64,000 nt of DNA from Eremomyces bilateralis CBS 781.70 (Eukaryota > Ascomycota > Dothideomycetes > Eremomycetales > Eremomycetaceae). The notes below the pieces were generated by a model that saw only the letters and a list, made by a program, of their open reading frames with translations, made no database searches and was not told where the DNA came from. Position 1 is the first letter of the stretch. Each line of letters opens with the position of its first letter. A program made the position numbers and the translations under genes. The DNA lies in contig NW_022985068.1 in assembly GCF_010015585.1 (NCBI RefSeq), positions 2,001,911-2,065,910 of the forward strand. Reading direction: 5' to 3'. This document shows positions 10,771 through 23,049 of the stretch, piece after piece.

Positions 10771-13700
10771 AATCATATCCGGTAAGTGGTTTTCGTCCTC
10801 ATACGCAGTGCACCATCAGCAGGAAGTTCTGGTACGGGGTTAGCCTTGCATTGATATTGCCCATCCAAGCCAAATCCCAAGACTGATATGCTGTTCAACA
10901 GTTCCATATGGCTTTCTAGAGCAGCCGTGACCACACTCGTTTCGGTGTGTACCCAGAAATCCTACGATGACTGCGGAAGGGAAAACACCCGGCTACAAGG
11001 GTCATGAACTATCGATGGCGAATCAAGAACCTGGATTGGGGGATGGGGCAACATAACGCTGTGACAGCAGCACTACCAGCCCGAGCATCCAGACGACACG
11101 AAATATCAGGATGCAACCCACCATAGGGACTCTGAAGAACGAACTTCGAGACTCGAGTTTCCGGTTCGCAGTTCATTTGCAGATAAAATATTTCGTTTCT
11201 CTTCGACCAGGGGGTTTCAATTCCTAATTTGAACAGGTACATCTGAGGTGAACGAAATGGACGCATGACGCGGCCTTCATAAAGGTGCAAAACAGAGTGG
11301 CTTACCTGACTGAATGGGAACAGCTCATGTTTAGACAAGGTAGATCTCGTAGGAACCGTTATGGGTTTTCAAAATCCAGAGGATTCTTCGAGGATGATAA
11401 ATTTCGTCTGCCCAGACCGCTCTGGATACGAATATCTGACAAGAATCGAGACGAAAGATGATGATTCTTACCACCTGCACAGCACGACACCACACCTACC
11501 TACCTACCTATGCAAACGGTTCTTCATTTACTCTGATACGGTATGCATCATTAAAATCTATGGCAAGCCTACCAATCCGAGATTCAAAGGAGGACGGAAA
11601 ATGCAAGACCAAAAGTTCGAACAAGGGCATTCTTGTCATCATTGCAAGGCCTGGCCCACCACCACCAAGCCACCAAAAGCGTGAACCATCAACCAAGCCG
11701 CCCCTGCTCCCTTGCACACCCCCTGGTGTCAATCATGGGGCCTGCGCAGCTTGTGTCAACTTCAACCGTACCATCCTGCGGTCTCCTGGGTGCAGAACCG
11801 GAACACCAGCCCTGGATATCCTGTCGTTGTTCTTTCATTTCTATTCGTCATAGCTTCGGCTCTCATGCAATAGACCGGAAAATTTGGGACTTAGGATCGG
11901 AAGGAGAGGCGGCTGTCAAGCAGCAATCCACCTTTGCCTAGTCATGATGCAAATCTAAGCCTAATCTACATTGGTTCGCTTCATGGCGACATCCGGGAAT
12001 ATCTCCACTTAGATAACAAGACGGCTTGAAGAGGATGACAGGCCATTTCGTCAATATCCCCATGCGCTGCCAAGGTTATCTTCATTATTTCCGTGGTTAC
12101 GAATCCTACAAAGGATCGGAGGTGTCTCGGTAGGATTAAGGACTACTGGACACAATGATACCCTCACTTGCTTCGGGCGTCGACTGGTTGACGCAACCCA
12201 ATCGAGAGACTTGTACGATCTGGCGTGTCACCCCCCGGAAATTGGTCCCCATTTTTTGCCGGGTGACAATTTGACGGCTGACAGCTGACGCCTTTACACC
12301 TTCACGGAGCCTTCCTTGTCTAGTCTCTAAATGTTGACAAGTCTGCTAATTGAGAGCGTCGGCGGAAAAGTGCCAGCACGACGGGCGACGGTCGATCATC
12401 CGTCCGGCGAGACAAGGCCTCTGGAAATCTGGACGGATCGGACGGATGCGTGCATCATTATTCATTTGACTGGGTACCTACAATTATCATCAGGTCGAGG
12501 TCGCAGCACCAACTGTTGCTTGCCGTGTGTCTTCGTGTATTCCACCTCTCGGATTAGCAGCACCAGTGTTCAAAATTCCCAAAGTCGGTGTCTAGGCGTC
12601 TGGTGATATGTGCGCCGATCCAGTGGCATCAAGCGGCAACGTACATTTCCCGTCCTCCAAGGTCGTGTCAAGGAGTGATTCCCGCGAATTTGGGATATTG
12701 GTACGAAAGTATTATTACCGGTGTGTACAGCCGAGGATTGTCTTGACGTGGTTGGACTATTGTCACCCTACGTCCTAAGGTGTCATTGTCCTGCAGAAAC
12801 ATTTCGTTACTCTTTGGCGTTTCATCCAACGGTCCAGATAGAGCTTTGCTAGTTTCACCTTCACCCGTCCGCTCAGGTTCGATTTATGGACCAATCCAAA
12901 CCGAGCACGGTTTACTATAGATGGACTGTGGAGTTCGCTTTGCCGGGCTCTCTTGTAAATGTTTTTAGAATCGAAATCCTACAAAGTTCCCATTCGTCAT
13001 TACGCGGTCTACTGAGTTGAGGAACCACATCGGACGAGCTAAAGGGTTGATCCCGACCTAGTGGTCTGTGTTGGTCCTGGACTCCTGATGGCTTTTGCCG
13101 AGCTGGACGGTGACGCTCGTTGGCGAGCATCTGTGCTCATCTACTGACGGGACGCCGGACGCAATTGATGCAAAGTACCGGTTCACAATGCAGGGTAAGT
13201 ATCCAGATCCTCACGGAAGACGCCATTGGTCTGACTTTCTCTCAATTCTCGTCGCCATTTGTCAATCGTTATCATTTGTTTTTTGCAGGCATCGTGCTGT
13301 GTACCCGAACACCATGGTCGAAGATTGATAGAAGTAGAGGCTGAGGAATAGCTCCATGATCAGCGCGATCACATCCTGGAATAACGCGGTTTTGTTCGAG
13401 TGGCAAATAGGGCTAGTCTTCATCGACAGAGGACAGATCGATTTCCGAATTGAGGAAATTGAGCGGCAAAGTTCGCGGCTCCTGCCACGAGCGACAAGGA
13501 TGACATTGCTTTTTTGTGCTATGATCAATGAGAATTATTCGGGGTAATATGGAAGACCACAGCGAATACCTGCATGGATCTCACTTGACTAGTGACACGC
13601 TCAATGAGTGAAAGGATTGCATTGCTTCTCAAGCTTCCTTGGATTTTACGGACATCAGTCTCGTGTAAACATTTGAAGTCTCGAATGTTCAGGGTACGTC

Positions 13701-15406
13701 TGATGCTTACTGGTTCTCCACTATCTCACATGGATGTAGGGCTCTACCGTAGCGGATACGAAACAGATGCGGGAGAGCACGATCCACCCATCGATTCGGG
13801 ATTTAAAGTTTCTTTCTCGGAGCCCCCATTACCAAACGCGTGGACAGCGTGCCGAACTCGTACAAGGTCTGTCACACCCTATGCGGGTTGGCTATCCGTT
13901 TGCGTCAGGCGTGAGGCGTTAGTCCTTGGGTTCGAACCGGAGCGATCCCTTCTGTGATGCTTCTCGGAGAATACACGGTTACTAAACCAGCCTCCGACCC
14001 TTGACGAACCTAAAAGTCTTCCGTTAGCACTCCCTCCAATCCTTGGCTGTCAAAGTGGCCCGTCTGCCTCCCGTTTTGTCATGATTCTGATCTACCCGCC
14101 AGGCGTCAAGTGTCAACCTTATTATAGGTACCTGGCTTTCATCCGACCGGAGGCCTAGCGGCGCAATTCTCAGGTTTAATCCTTGTCGGTAGTACAATGT
14201 ACTCCTCCCTTCGCTACTCCCGATCAGCAGTGATACCATCGGAAGAGGATATATGTCGTGGATCACTTCCCGAGCGACTGGTATCTGGCAAGCCGTGCCT
14301 ATCGGGCGATTTATCCGCAGCATCGGCGATTTTCGCTGACGTTCAAGGTCACCGTAGCGACCTCCCGCTTTGTATCAAGATGTTCCCGAGTAGGAGGTGA
14401 CGCCGTTCTTCTGTAGCACGCCCATGGCTCGTGGTAGAGCTCAGAACCACTGATCAACCGGAAGACAGTCTAATCGACAGCCATACCCCATGTTTTGCAA
14501 TCCCCCATCCTATTTAGAGGTAGAATAGGCCCCTACTGGATATATCCTAGATCCTTGCTAGACCACCCTCTTGTTGAGGTGACGGTTCGGACTCCAGGAG
14601 AGATGGAAAAGGCTGGAGGGAATGGCTCCATTGGTTTATCTTACTTTACACACAACTACCCATCCGTATCCACACCTTTCTTCAAACCGAACCTACTGTT
14701 GACAAGGTGCGAACCTTACACCTTCATAATCTTTTAACTTTTTTAACGCTTTTGTACAGTCACCCATCCCAAACGCTCACTTCCCTCATCCTGTTCAGAC
14801 TTGCTTCGTGTAAGACCCAGTCCTCAACGTTGATATTCGCCTCTATCGGAAGCTCTTTCTTGAACCACCACGAATACCTGGTCAGAAATCAGATGCCCGG
14901 TTGAATTTTGTAAAGCAGGAATAGAGGGGTTCTCTATCACTTTCGTGTTTCATATTTGACAGGCTTCAACCTCACATGTTCGGCCAATCCGCCATCAGTC
15001 ACGAAACCCTATTGTAAAACAACGGCATCGTTGGTTCGAGCGATCAAACAGTCTCCAACTCCCCACGTAACCGTCTGAGGAAGTCCATTAGGGCAGAAGC
15101 ATCATCAACAGGGTACGTCTATCATCCTTTTCTCCTAGTCCCGTTTCGTTGCCATGAACCATGGACATATCGCTCTCGAACCCTTTGAAAGGGCATTTTT
15201 CTTTGCCGAATTTCAAGGTTCATAATCTCCCATATGAGAAACAGAGGGATTGAGCCGGACCGTCGCATAGAAACAACTTTTCGACACTCACGCATCCCGT
15301 AAACATCCTGGATCGTCGCTAAGAAGTCACAGGCCGACAACGTTCTATTCCCCCAAAGCGGACCCAGTCACCTTTGTAAGAGTGTATCAACAGTTAGGAC
15401 GAGTCA
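10771..15406. other. Gene-poor region and upstream region of the homeodomain gene
   Basis: About 4.6 kb in which I find no convincing gene. Frames are short (under about 130 codons), overlap on both strands, and show no domain or intron logic. A short ACCT tetranucleotide run lies near 11495-11510. The B-box-like GGTTCGAACC near 13931 does not fold as a tRNA. The part closest to 15406 presumably holds the promoter and leader of the TALE gene; several GTACGTCT/GTAAGA and CAG sites would allow leader introns, but I cannot place one. Confidence 0.45.
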
Positions 15407-16619
15407 ATGGCGTCACTTGCTTCACCAAGTCATTTCAATCCCTATTTTCATGAAGCAGCGTTGTCAAGCTCTTTTGCATCTCTCCGCTGCGGCGATTCCG
15501 ATCCACGCAGTCAAGCACCATCAAAGCGAGAAATGACTGGTCTCGAAAAGCTGGCAAAGCACGAATCTACGGCGTCATTCCGACCATGCGCGAGCCCTCA
15601 TCCTGTGTCATCCGGTCCCACATTGCCTTCGATCCGTTCGGTATGTGAACGCGCACATATGATACCTCCATAAACTGACAATCCTTTAGCTTTTGGAACC
15701 GATTGAAGGTCATATGAGAGGACAGAATCAAACTGAGTCACCCGAAGCGTCTCAAAACCCACCATCCAAAAATCATTCCCATCTGGGCAGTTGGGAAAAC
15801 AATGTATCTCGACATAGGGGCCCGTCTTCGGTAGACCATTTGGGACGATCATATCGACCAGTGGGCTCCCCAAATGGAATTGAGCCTTCTAGCCATTTGG
15901 AACGACACAATTCCCGACTTCAGCCCCCATTAACCCCCCCGCAACCAAGGAACTCACTGTCAAGTCATATGTCGTCGTTTGCACACGGTTCCAGCATGGC
16001 TCCTCGACCACATCCTCACACACACGTCCGCCATGACTCGCATTGGAGTCCAAATGTAATTCCTCAAGATTCGAGTGTCAGTCACGGCTCGCATGTTCAT
16101 CCTTATGTTTATGGCCATAGCGCTTCGACCGCTGTTCATTATCCAAGGAGAAGAAGAGGCAACCTACCAAAGGAGGCGACCAAGGTGCTCAAACAGTGGT
16201 TTGATGAGAACCGCGAAAGTCCCTATCCGACTGATGAGCAGAAGACTATGTTGCAGAGGGCCACAGGACTGTCGATGAACCAGGTAAGCCATAATTTCCT
16301 TCCTATGAAGCTCGGAGTCCTTTCACCGCATAATTCATGTCTGTTTTCTGGTGAATGGTGTCCTTCTTGGCTTCGTGAGTAGGAAGGTTGCCACACGGTC
16401 TGATGCTCTTCCGGTTCCCTTGCTTCGGCGAGTCTCTAGAACCGGAGTATGCCCCTGTTGGGGGGGTTAAACCGTCATCCACATTTGGCTATATGCTAAT
16501 TCAACGCGTACTAGGTCAATAATTGGTTCATCAACGCTCGTAGACGGCTCCCAGGTCGTGAAGTTAGATCCCGCACAACCACGACCACCGACATACGGAC
16601 ACCCCCACAGCCACTATAA
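15407..16619 (+). CDS. TALE-class homeodomain transcription factor
   Basis: A DNA-binding regulator of the three-amino-acid-loop-extension homeobox class (relatives in yeast are Tos8 and Cup9). Exons are 15407-15640, 15690-16283 and 16515-16619, giving 310 aa. Residues 1-235 are Ser/Pro/His-rich and low in complexity. The homeodomain lies near the C-terminus: RRRRGNLPKEATKVLKQWF for helix 1, the PYP tripeptide (SPYPTDEQK) diagnostic of TALE proteins, then recognition helix VNNWFINARRR with Asn-51 equivalent. The recognition helix begins exactly at the exon 2/3 junction, so retention of the 231-nt second intron would remove DNA binding. The tail after the homeodomain is very short. The start is the first ATG of an open frame; an upstream coding exon is not excluded. 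Confidence 0.85.
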
Positions 16620-17498
16620 TAGCAAGATGACGATATTACTACCAATTCTTATGAGAAAACGCGAACTGCATCCTTTTTCGGCCATCTAAGCTGGAGGCAA
16701 TTTACTCTTCGCGATAGACGCGCTTAATGGACCCGGAAATCAAGTTCATGTCGACATCAAGTCGGTTATGATGCCAGCGCTCCCTGTCTCCGGAGTGGAC
16801 GAAATTGAGGGCCCTGAGACATCGCTCCATGGCCTCAAACCCCTTAGCGATTGGTTTTTCCAAGGTTTGATTGCCGCTCTACAAGAATTACCATACAGGT
16901 TGCCCCTTGCGCTCGGCGGGTTGGTATATTTCCCTTTTTGTGTAGACCGGAGGAACACATCAAGGGTATTTCCGTCAGTTTCTTCCATTCCGGATAGCTC
17001 ACAGCATTTGCTATTGAAGGGAAGTCCGATTTGACGGTGGCAAACACTGCTGTATGCGCATGGTACAATGGATCAGGGCCAACGGATGTGCTGCCACCAT
17101 GGCCTCTGCGGCCACTGGGATCAGTGTTGGTTGTGGGAGGAAAGTGGTGGGTTTGGGCGGGACTTAATTCATCGATCATCGATATATCTCGTATATGGTC
17201 TGGGTCCAAGGTTTGCCATTTGCAGAACGGAGACGGGTAATTCATTATGACAGCGAGGGAATCTCGAAGACAGGACGAGCGATTGCAGCAGGTTGAGGGA
17301 TTTGCTTCATGGCTTGGAATAAATAGGTAAATGGGGCAGGAGTTCATCAAGCTGAGTTGAGAGTCTGACATCAAGTTTGATGTCTTGCATACTTGCAAAT
17401 AGAGAGTGGGCAACATGGTTAACCAAGTCCGTTATTCATGCTAATAATGGCTTGACTGAACTGCACATCTCCTCACCCTTCCACTCGGCAATTTGAAC
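16620..17498. other. Convergent intergenic region between the homeodomain gene and Yra1
   Basis: Both flanking genes end here. A minus-strand frame at 16844-17416 (190 codons) is open but shows no family, no intron logic and a Cys/Ser/Pro composition of random type. I treat it as chance. Confidence 0.5.
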
Positions 17499-18903
17499 TC
17501 AAAGTATCATGTCGACATCATCATCCGCAGGGGCTGACCGGCCGGTCGTAGACCCTTGGCGAGTCGCCATAGCTGCCGCTTGCTCTTTTGGGCCCCAATA
17601 ATCTGCCATCTCGGCGTCCAATTCCTCCATTGTCTTCCTCGGCCTTCCCTGCACTGCCGGTCTTCCAGTATCATCCCTCCCACTTTGCCTGTTCACCTCC
17701 CTTCGAGCACCGGGCCTTCTTCCACGTCCACCACCTCCTCTTGGTGCAGGATCTCTCCCTCGTCCTCCTCCGTTCTGGCCCGGGACATACCGATCAATAT
17801 GATCTGGTGGCGGCTTGGTCGTATCAGAACGTCGAAGTCGATCCTGATCAGGAGATATGCTTCGTGCATCTCGTTCCACACGGTCGAACAAACTTTTGCT
17901 TGGCTTCTCCATGCGGTCGAACAAGTCTTTTTTGGTGGGTTTCGAGGGTCCTTGAGGTACGAGCGAGAGCCGGATGGGCTGACCTTTCGCATTGGCACCG
18001 TCGAACTGGCGAATTGCAGCGCGAGCGCCGTCGACATCCTGGTACGTCACAAAAGCAACTCCGGTGGATCGGTCTCCACGGTCGTAGATGAGTTGGAGGG
18101 AACGTAGAGGCGCGATACGGGTGAACAGCTCCTGTGAAACTTTAGTTGGTTGCTTTACCCGCAAGGAATGAAGAACTTACCCGAAGATCATCTTCCCCGA
18201 GCTCGTAATGCAGATTTTCAACTCGAACCTTCGCCGTTTGAGTACTGTTTCGATTAGCGGACACGTCCGATGACTGGAGTAGCGATATAGCATACTTGTC
18301 CTCTTCTGGAGCATATCGATCGATGCGAGATCCACGTGAAGTGCGAGTCGCTGGTTGGGCTGAATGTGTGAGTAAGGAAAGAAATATCTCTGGAAATCCG
18401 CGTACAGTCGTAGTCGTCTTCATATCGATCGTGGACCCAGTCATCACTACGAATGATTAGTACCCTACTTGATATCGAGCACTATGCAACTCACCGGTCA
18501 AGGTTGCGACTGTCATCTCTCCGGCTCTAGTACGGTAAGGAAATACCTAGGTCAGCGAAGGTCACGGTATACCACTTAAAGGATCGGCTTCGGCACAGGT
18601 CGCCCGATCGAGGTCGAAATGCGACTGCTTTGTGCTGCTGCGTAGCAACTAAGGGTCGAGAAGGAGAGGAGGGATGGAAGACACCTAGTTATTGCGATGG
18701 TCAGTTGGACGGTTGACGACCTAGGGACGATTCCGAGAGCCAACATACCTTTCTTACGCCATCACGAGGTCGATTGTTTTGTCGGCGGTCTCTTGATCCG
18801 CGATACGATCGCTGGGAAATGTTAGTTATGAATGGGTACCGATGCAGCTTGTGGTCTCGCATACCGGGCGGTCCGCCATAACTTCGTCTAGAGCGCGATC
18901 CAT
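17499..18903 (-). CDS. YRA1: mRNA export adaptor of the ALY/REF family (Yra1/Mlo3 homologue)
   Basis: Couples transcription and splicing to mRNA export by binding RNA and the DEAD-box helicase Sub2/UAP56. Minus-strand exons in order: 18903-18865, 18811-18749, 18526-18495, 18446-18406, 18359-18181, 18131-17499, giving 328 aa. The N-terminus MDRALDEVMADRP is the conserved Sub2-binding box; an Arg-rich segment follows; a conserved DDWVHDRYEDD stretch crosses exons 3-4; the RRM lies at about 101-178 (VRVENLHYELGEDDLRELF, then GVAFVTY as RNP1). The C-terminal half has an LFDRVER-type motif, HIDRYVPG, an RGG-rich region, and an acidic end. Four introns are 46-53 nt; the second is 222 nt. Exon joins were set by frame closure and by the conserved segments rebuilt across them. 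Confidence 0.88.
18573..18684 (-). other. Candidate poison exon inside the 222-nt Yra1 intron
   Basis: The long intron 18748-18527 can be split into a 64-nt intron (18748-18685, ending AATAACTAG), a 112-nt exon (18684-18573) and a 46-nt intron (18572-18527, starting GTATACC with a CGCTGAC branch site). Both flanking introns have the size usual in this genome. Including the exon brings a stop at its twelfth codon and shifts the frame, so inclusion would be non-productive. This is a splice-motif reading only. Confidence 0.45.
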
Positions 18904-19087
18904 CCGGAGGTGGTTAGAAGATAGTAGTTTGGAACAAAGAGCGATTCAATTTCTGGTTTCTCGTTCGATAGGAACAGTCAATTCTGCAAATGACGAATTG
19001 TACGCGACGTGTTTGGAGAGGGTGAGAAGTCATCAATTAACTGACCGACGTTCGCAACTGGAAAGCTAAGTCGTCAGGATTCAGGAC

Positions 19088-19119
19088 CACGTGATTGGAC
19101 CTCGCTTTCCTGACACGTG
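19088..19119. promoter_or_regulatory. Pair of CACGTG motifs upstream of Yra1
   Basis: CACGTG occurs at 19088-19093 and 19114-19119, 26 bp apart, 185-216 bp upstream of the minus-strand start at 18903. This mirrors the pair in front of BBP. A bHLH-type factor is the likely reader; this is inference. Confidence 0.5.
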
Positions 19120-20698
19120 AACAATGAATTTGTTGGTAACTCGGTATCCTACATCTGAGTAATTGATATTTGATCGTCCTGACTCTGAAGCACACCCCTA
19201 GGCGTCGAGAAATCGAGAAATCTCAATCGCTGCGTACTTGATTCAAAGAGCCTTGCGTGGACGGTTCAAAACTAGCTAGTCCTGCACCCTTCAAGTGACT
19301 AAGATACAGTACAGTCCCGATGATCGGCGCTTGGGTTCATCACGATTCACGAATCTGCGAATGTAACAGTGGCTTTGGTTGGCATGACATTGATGGTGGT
19401 GATCAGCTTTTCTGGATACGTACTACATACAGGATTAGACCGCAGTAAGAATCTATTTCTACCCATGGGAATTTTGTAACTGGATGCGCTGCTTTTCATA
19501 CCTCTATCAAACTTTTCTATATCCGATCATGTCCTTTTCCGCTCCTCACACCATCAGCCACCTGCAATGCCCGCATTTCCCTTCAGATGAAAGCCTGGCT
19601 TCGAACTCTCTGCTCAGTCACCGTATTTTCAATTATCAAACGCCCACGGTGCCTCGATGCCGTCCCCCTTGATTCTCGCCAGTTGCAGCCACTGTCTCTT
19701 GCGGATGGCCTGGAGCAGCCTGACGGGAAGCCGCATGCAATCGTGGCAGCCGTACAGATGGAGATGCTTCATCCTTGGGGGGCAAACCGCCTCCTGATGG
19801 CAAAGTCGTAACGGAGTTGCCCGGGATGATGAACGGGGCTGGAAGCCTGAGAGCTTCGAGACTCGACAATCCCCACAGGTGATCCATGCGGATCGCCCAT
19901 GAAGCGTTTGAAAATTGTGTTGTCAACTCTGTGCTTGGACCGCCGGTATGCTCCAGAGAAAGGGTTCGGAGGGGCGCTCTTGCAAGCCGAGTTCGAAAGA
20001 TCTTGAGGATGCTTGGCCTAGGGGTCTTTGAAATCTTGTTCGAGCTTGAATTCCTCCAGGTTGTCAGGATCTTCGTTCTTATCTCAGATTGAAGCATTTC
20101 GTGGGTGGAGCTCCATTGTAGATCGATCGGGGCTTTTGCGGTTGCCCATCCCTCGTGTCACATTGATTCAAGTCGTTGATGTGGTGAATACCATGGTATC
20201 GAACCGGAGTGTTAAGAATTATGGACCCATTTCCGTTGATGATACATATCTCAAGCAGGATTGTGATACTGCCTCCAAGGGCGAATGGTTCTATGTCGAT
20301 GTACCAAAGGCGTGGTTTCTGTATATGATCCTTTATTGCCCACAGAATGAAGTTCGAATCTGCCTTGAGATTTGGACTCGACGGAGGGTCTAGCTTTGTG
20401 ACATGCTAGTCAATTCTAGGAGACTTGTGCTCAAGGATCATGTCCGCATGGTACTGGCACTGCGCGCATGAATGCATCGCGGGTTCATTGCAGTGTGTGC
20501 GCCAGAGGCGCTTGCGACTGCCATTGACCTTGATATTCATACCAAGCACCCTGTCCATCCAGTTCAGTGACATAGGGATGCGTGGCAGAGAGTCCATAGT
20601 GCGCAACTCTATACTAGTGCATCTCCAGCCGACTGAAAGGGAGTATCGTATCGGCTTGCTAAATTCGAGGAAATAAGAACTCTATGTTTATGTAAAGA
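19120..20698. other. Unassigned region with overlapping anonymous frames
   Basis: Several frames of 60-150 codons overlap on both strands (for example minus 20097-19636 and plus 20028-20393). On the minus strand between about 20606 and 20100 the frames read fairly protein-like (AMHSCAQCQYHADMILE, then LWYIDIEPFALGGSITILL) but are broken by stops. This may be a decayed gene, yet I recognise no family and cannot choose a strand with confidence. Confidence 0.3.
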
Positions 20699-20795
20699 CA
20701 ACAGGAGGCGACAGCAGGCAACGATTGAGCGTTCTCGACCCACTGGGGGTGCTTCAGGGCCATCCACTTCTTTTTCCAGATGCACTGTTCTACGA
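20699..20795 (-). repeat. Third location of the dispersed DGPEA repeat
   Basis: The plus strand starts CAACAGGAGGCG exactly as copy B does at 7271, and similarity continues for about 95 bp through GCTTCAGG and TTCTTTTTCCAGATGC. The minus-strand reading gives HLEKEVDGPEAPP. It lies within a minus-strand frame (20881-20609) that begins with a hydrophobic, membrane-like segment. Confidence 0.5.
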
Positions 20796-21068
20796 AGAAA
20801 TGTTGGACTAATAGGAGTCATGGCAACCAATAGAAACACAAGGACTAGAATATTTAAAAGGAAGTAAGCGCAACACTGCAAACATTTCGAATTTCGAATC
20901 GACTAATGAAGAAGAAGCCTGACGAGGGTTGATGACTTTGTTCGCTTCTTTCGGTTGTTGACGAACGGGACTTGAATGGAACCAGCCGCATGACATGACT
21001 TGTCTAGTGGTCCAGACAATGCGCTCCTCTGGGATAATAATTACCGACCATGTGAGGCGATTATCTCC

Positions 21069-23049
21069 TCAATTCTCGTCTATTGCCCATCCCGCCAAAA
21101 CGGGCATCAGTTCTTCTCCATACTCTGGCTGCACATCCCTCCCATCCGGATCGATATTTCCTAGATAATACGTAATGTCCCGGCCGTCGAATTCTCGAAG
21201 GTCGAAGCCGTTCCCCATGAACGCGAAGCGGTTCTCATCCCGGTACTCGATCTGATAATCTTCATACCTCGGGTTTTTCATAATTTCCAAGAAATGCAAC
21301 CGGCTCCCGGGATAGATCACCGTCTGCCCGTCTGACTTTCCCTGCTTGAACCAGCTTCGGCATGGGCTCGTCCATGCGGTCCTTTTCAGAAACGAGTCGG
21401 CATGCTGACGGAATTGCTTGGAGACATCCATCCGCGGTGTGAACGATTTGATGTTTTCGACCTGTGCTTTTCTAATGACGTCGAGAATGTAACCGGTCCA
21501 GGATTCGATGAGTGGCATGAAGCTCCCATGCCCGAGCGGGCCGTAGGGACCGCAGAAGCTAAAGTAGTTCGGGAAATCCGGGATGCCAATGCTGAGATAG
21601 GAGGTGACACTATCATCGCCGGACCAGACTTCGCGAAGATCTCGGCCATGAGCGACGAGGGGGAACCGGGGCTTCCAGGTGGTGTCAAAGCCGGTCGCAC
21701 AGATAATGACGTCCACTTCGTGCTCGTTGCCTTCGTGATCGATGAACCCAGATGAAGTGAACTTGGTGACAGTGTCGGTAAAGATGGTGGCGTTTGGAGC
21801 GACCAGAGCCTCGAGATACCCAGGTGCCGGTGTCGGTCTTCGACAACCTGGATTGAAATCCTTTGGGATGATCTTATCGCAAAGCCGAGGATCATTGTTC
21901 AGTTTGCGTTTCATCTCCGATGTGGCATATTCTCTTGCCATTTTAGCTTCGTCTGTGCCTTTGATGATAAATTTGAATCTTTGATTGAGCTCGTTCTCGA
22001 TCTGTTTCCGATATTCCATATACTTCTCAGGGTGATCACGGAGGTAGTCCTTTTGCTTTTGAGTATCTGGACCGAGGCGTCAGTGATTCGAGCTGGGGAT
22101 ATGGACCAAGTCAACGGATTCGGTGTCACTTACACGCAAAATTCAGGCCATCTTTGCCCGCCCAAGTCTGCGCAAATCCTGCTGTGATCCAGATCGGACT
22201 CCTAACCCAGTGGTAGAGCTTGGCAACTTTCTTCTGAATCGCAGAGACGATCTGCACTCCACTGCTTCCGGCTCCCACAACAGCAACTCGCTTACCGTCG
22301 AGAGGGTAGTCTTCTTCGTAGGCTGCAGAATGCATGAGCTTTCCGCGGTAATCCTGCAGGCCGGGGATATCAGGCCACTTCCAATTGTTCAGGACACCAC
22401 CGGCATTAATGAAGAACTCGGCATGGTCATCAATGATATCCCCGGTGTCGAGATTCTTGATCTTGAACCGCCAAAGTCCTTGTTCTTGGTCCCATTCCGC
22501 TCCTTGAATTTTATGTCGGAGCTTCACATACTTATCCACGAAGCGATTTTCGTCGTATATGTCCTTGAGATATTCCCATATTTCCTTGGAAAAGGAGTAA
22601 TAACGCGACCAGAGCTTGATCTTCCAGGAGAACTGGTAGTTGACGGACGGAATGTCGCACGCACATCCTATGAACTAGATTGGTACACTGGCTGTCAAGG
22701 TTCTCGCGATACATACCAGGATATCTATTCTCAAGCCAAGCTTCAATGGAGTCAGCATAAGTGCAGACAGGATGAGAAGGGGATACATACTGCCACCTAT
22801 GTCGCGATTTTTCTCGTAGCATACGATATCAAGCTGCTCCATATGCCCCTCGGCCTGTTTGAAAAAGTTCGCCGAAGATGCCCCAGCCCCCATAAGGACG
22901 ACACGTAGTTTTCCCTTGGTTCCCATTGGTTGTTCGCGAATTCGATACCCCGTTTTGTCTGCCTGGGAGGCCGGGGGAGCGTCAGGGCTGCAAATCGGCT
23001 CATTTTGGTCCGCTTTGGTTCCGTTTCTCGACTCGGACTGAATCGCCAT
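21069..23049 (-). CDS. Flavin-dependent monooxygenase, Baeyer-Villiger type
   Basis: A predicted FAD/NADPH monooxygenase that would insert oxygen into a ketone substrate; the substrate cannot be read from sequence. Exons in order: 23049-22791, 22740-22717 (only 24 nt), 22667-22134, 22066-21069; introns are 50, 49 and 67 nt. The product is 604 aa. The N-terminal Rossmann motif is VLMGAGASSANF, a variant of GxGxxG; the exon 1-3 join rebuilds the conserved DIGGTW-ENRYPGCACD segment. A BVMO-like fingerprint FFINAGGVLNNWKWPDIPG lies before the second Rossmann motif VAVVGAGSSGVQ. The C-terminal part has ICATGFDTTWKPRFPL, the usual ATG motif. No signal peptide or membrane segment is seen. Neighbours are repeats and a decayed helicase gene, so no metabolite gene cluster is supported. 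Confidence 0.9.

Noticed and set aside
13925-13950. B-box-like GGTTCGAACC suggesting a tRNA
   Set aside because: The T-arm does not pair beyond the loop, there is no matching acceptor stem or A box upstream, and no T-run follows.
16844-17416. Minus-strand frame of 190 codons between the homeodomain gene and Yra1
   Set aside because: No recognisable motif and chance-like composition; it occupies the 3' flanks of two converging genes.
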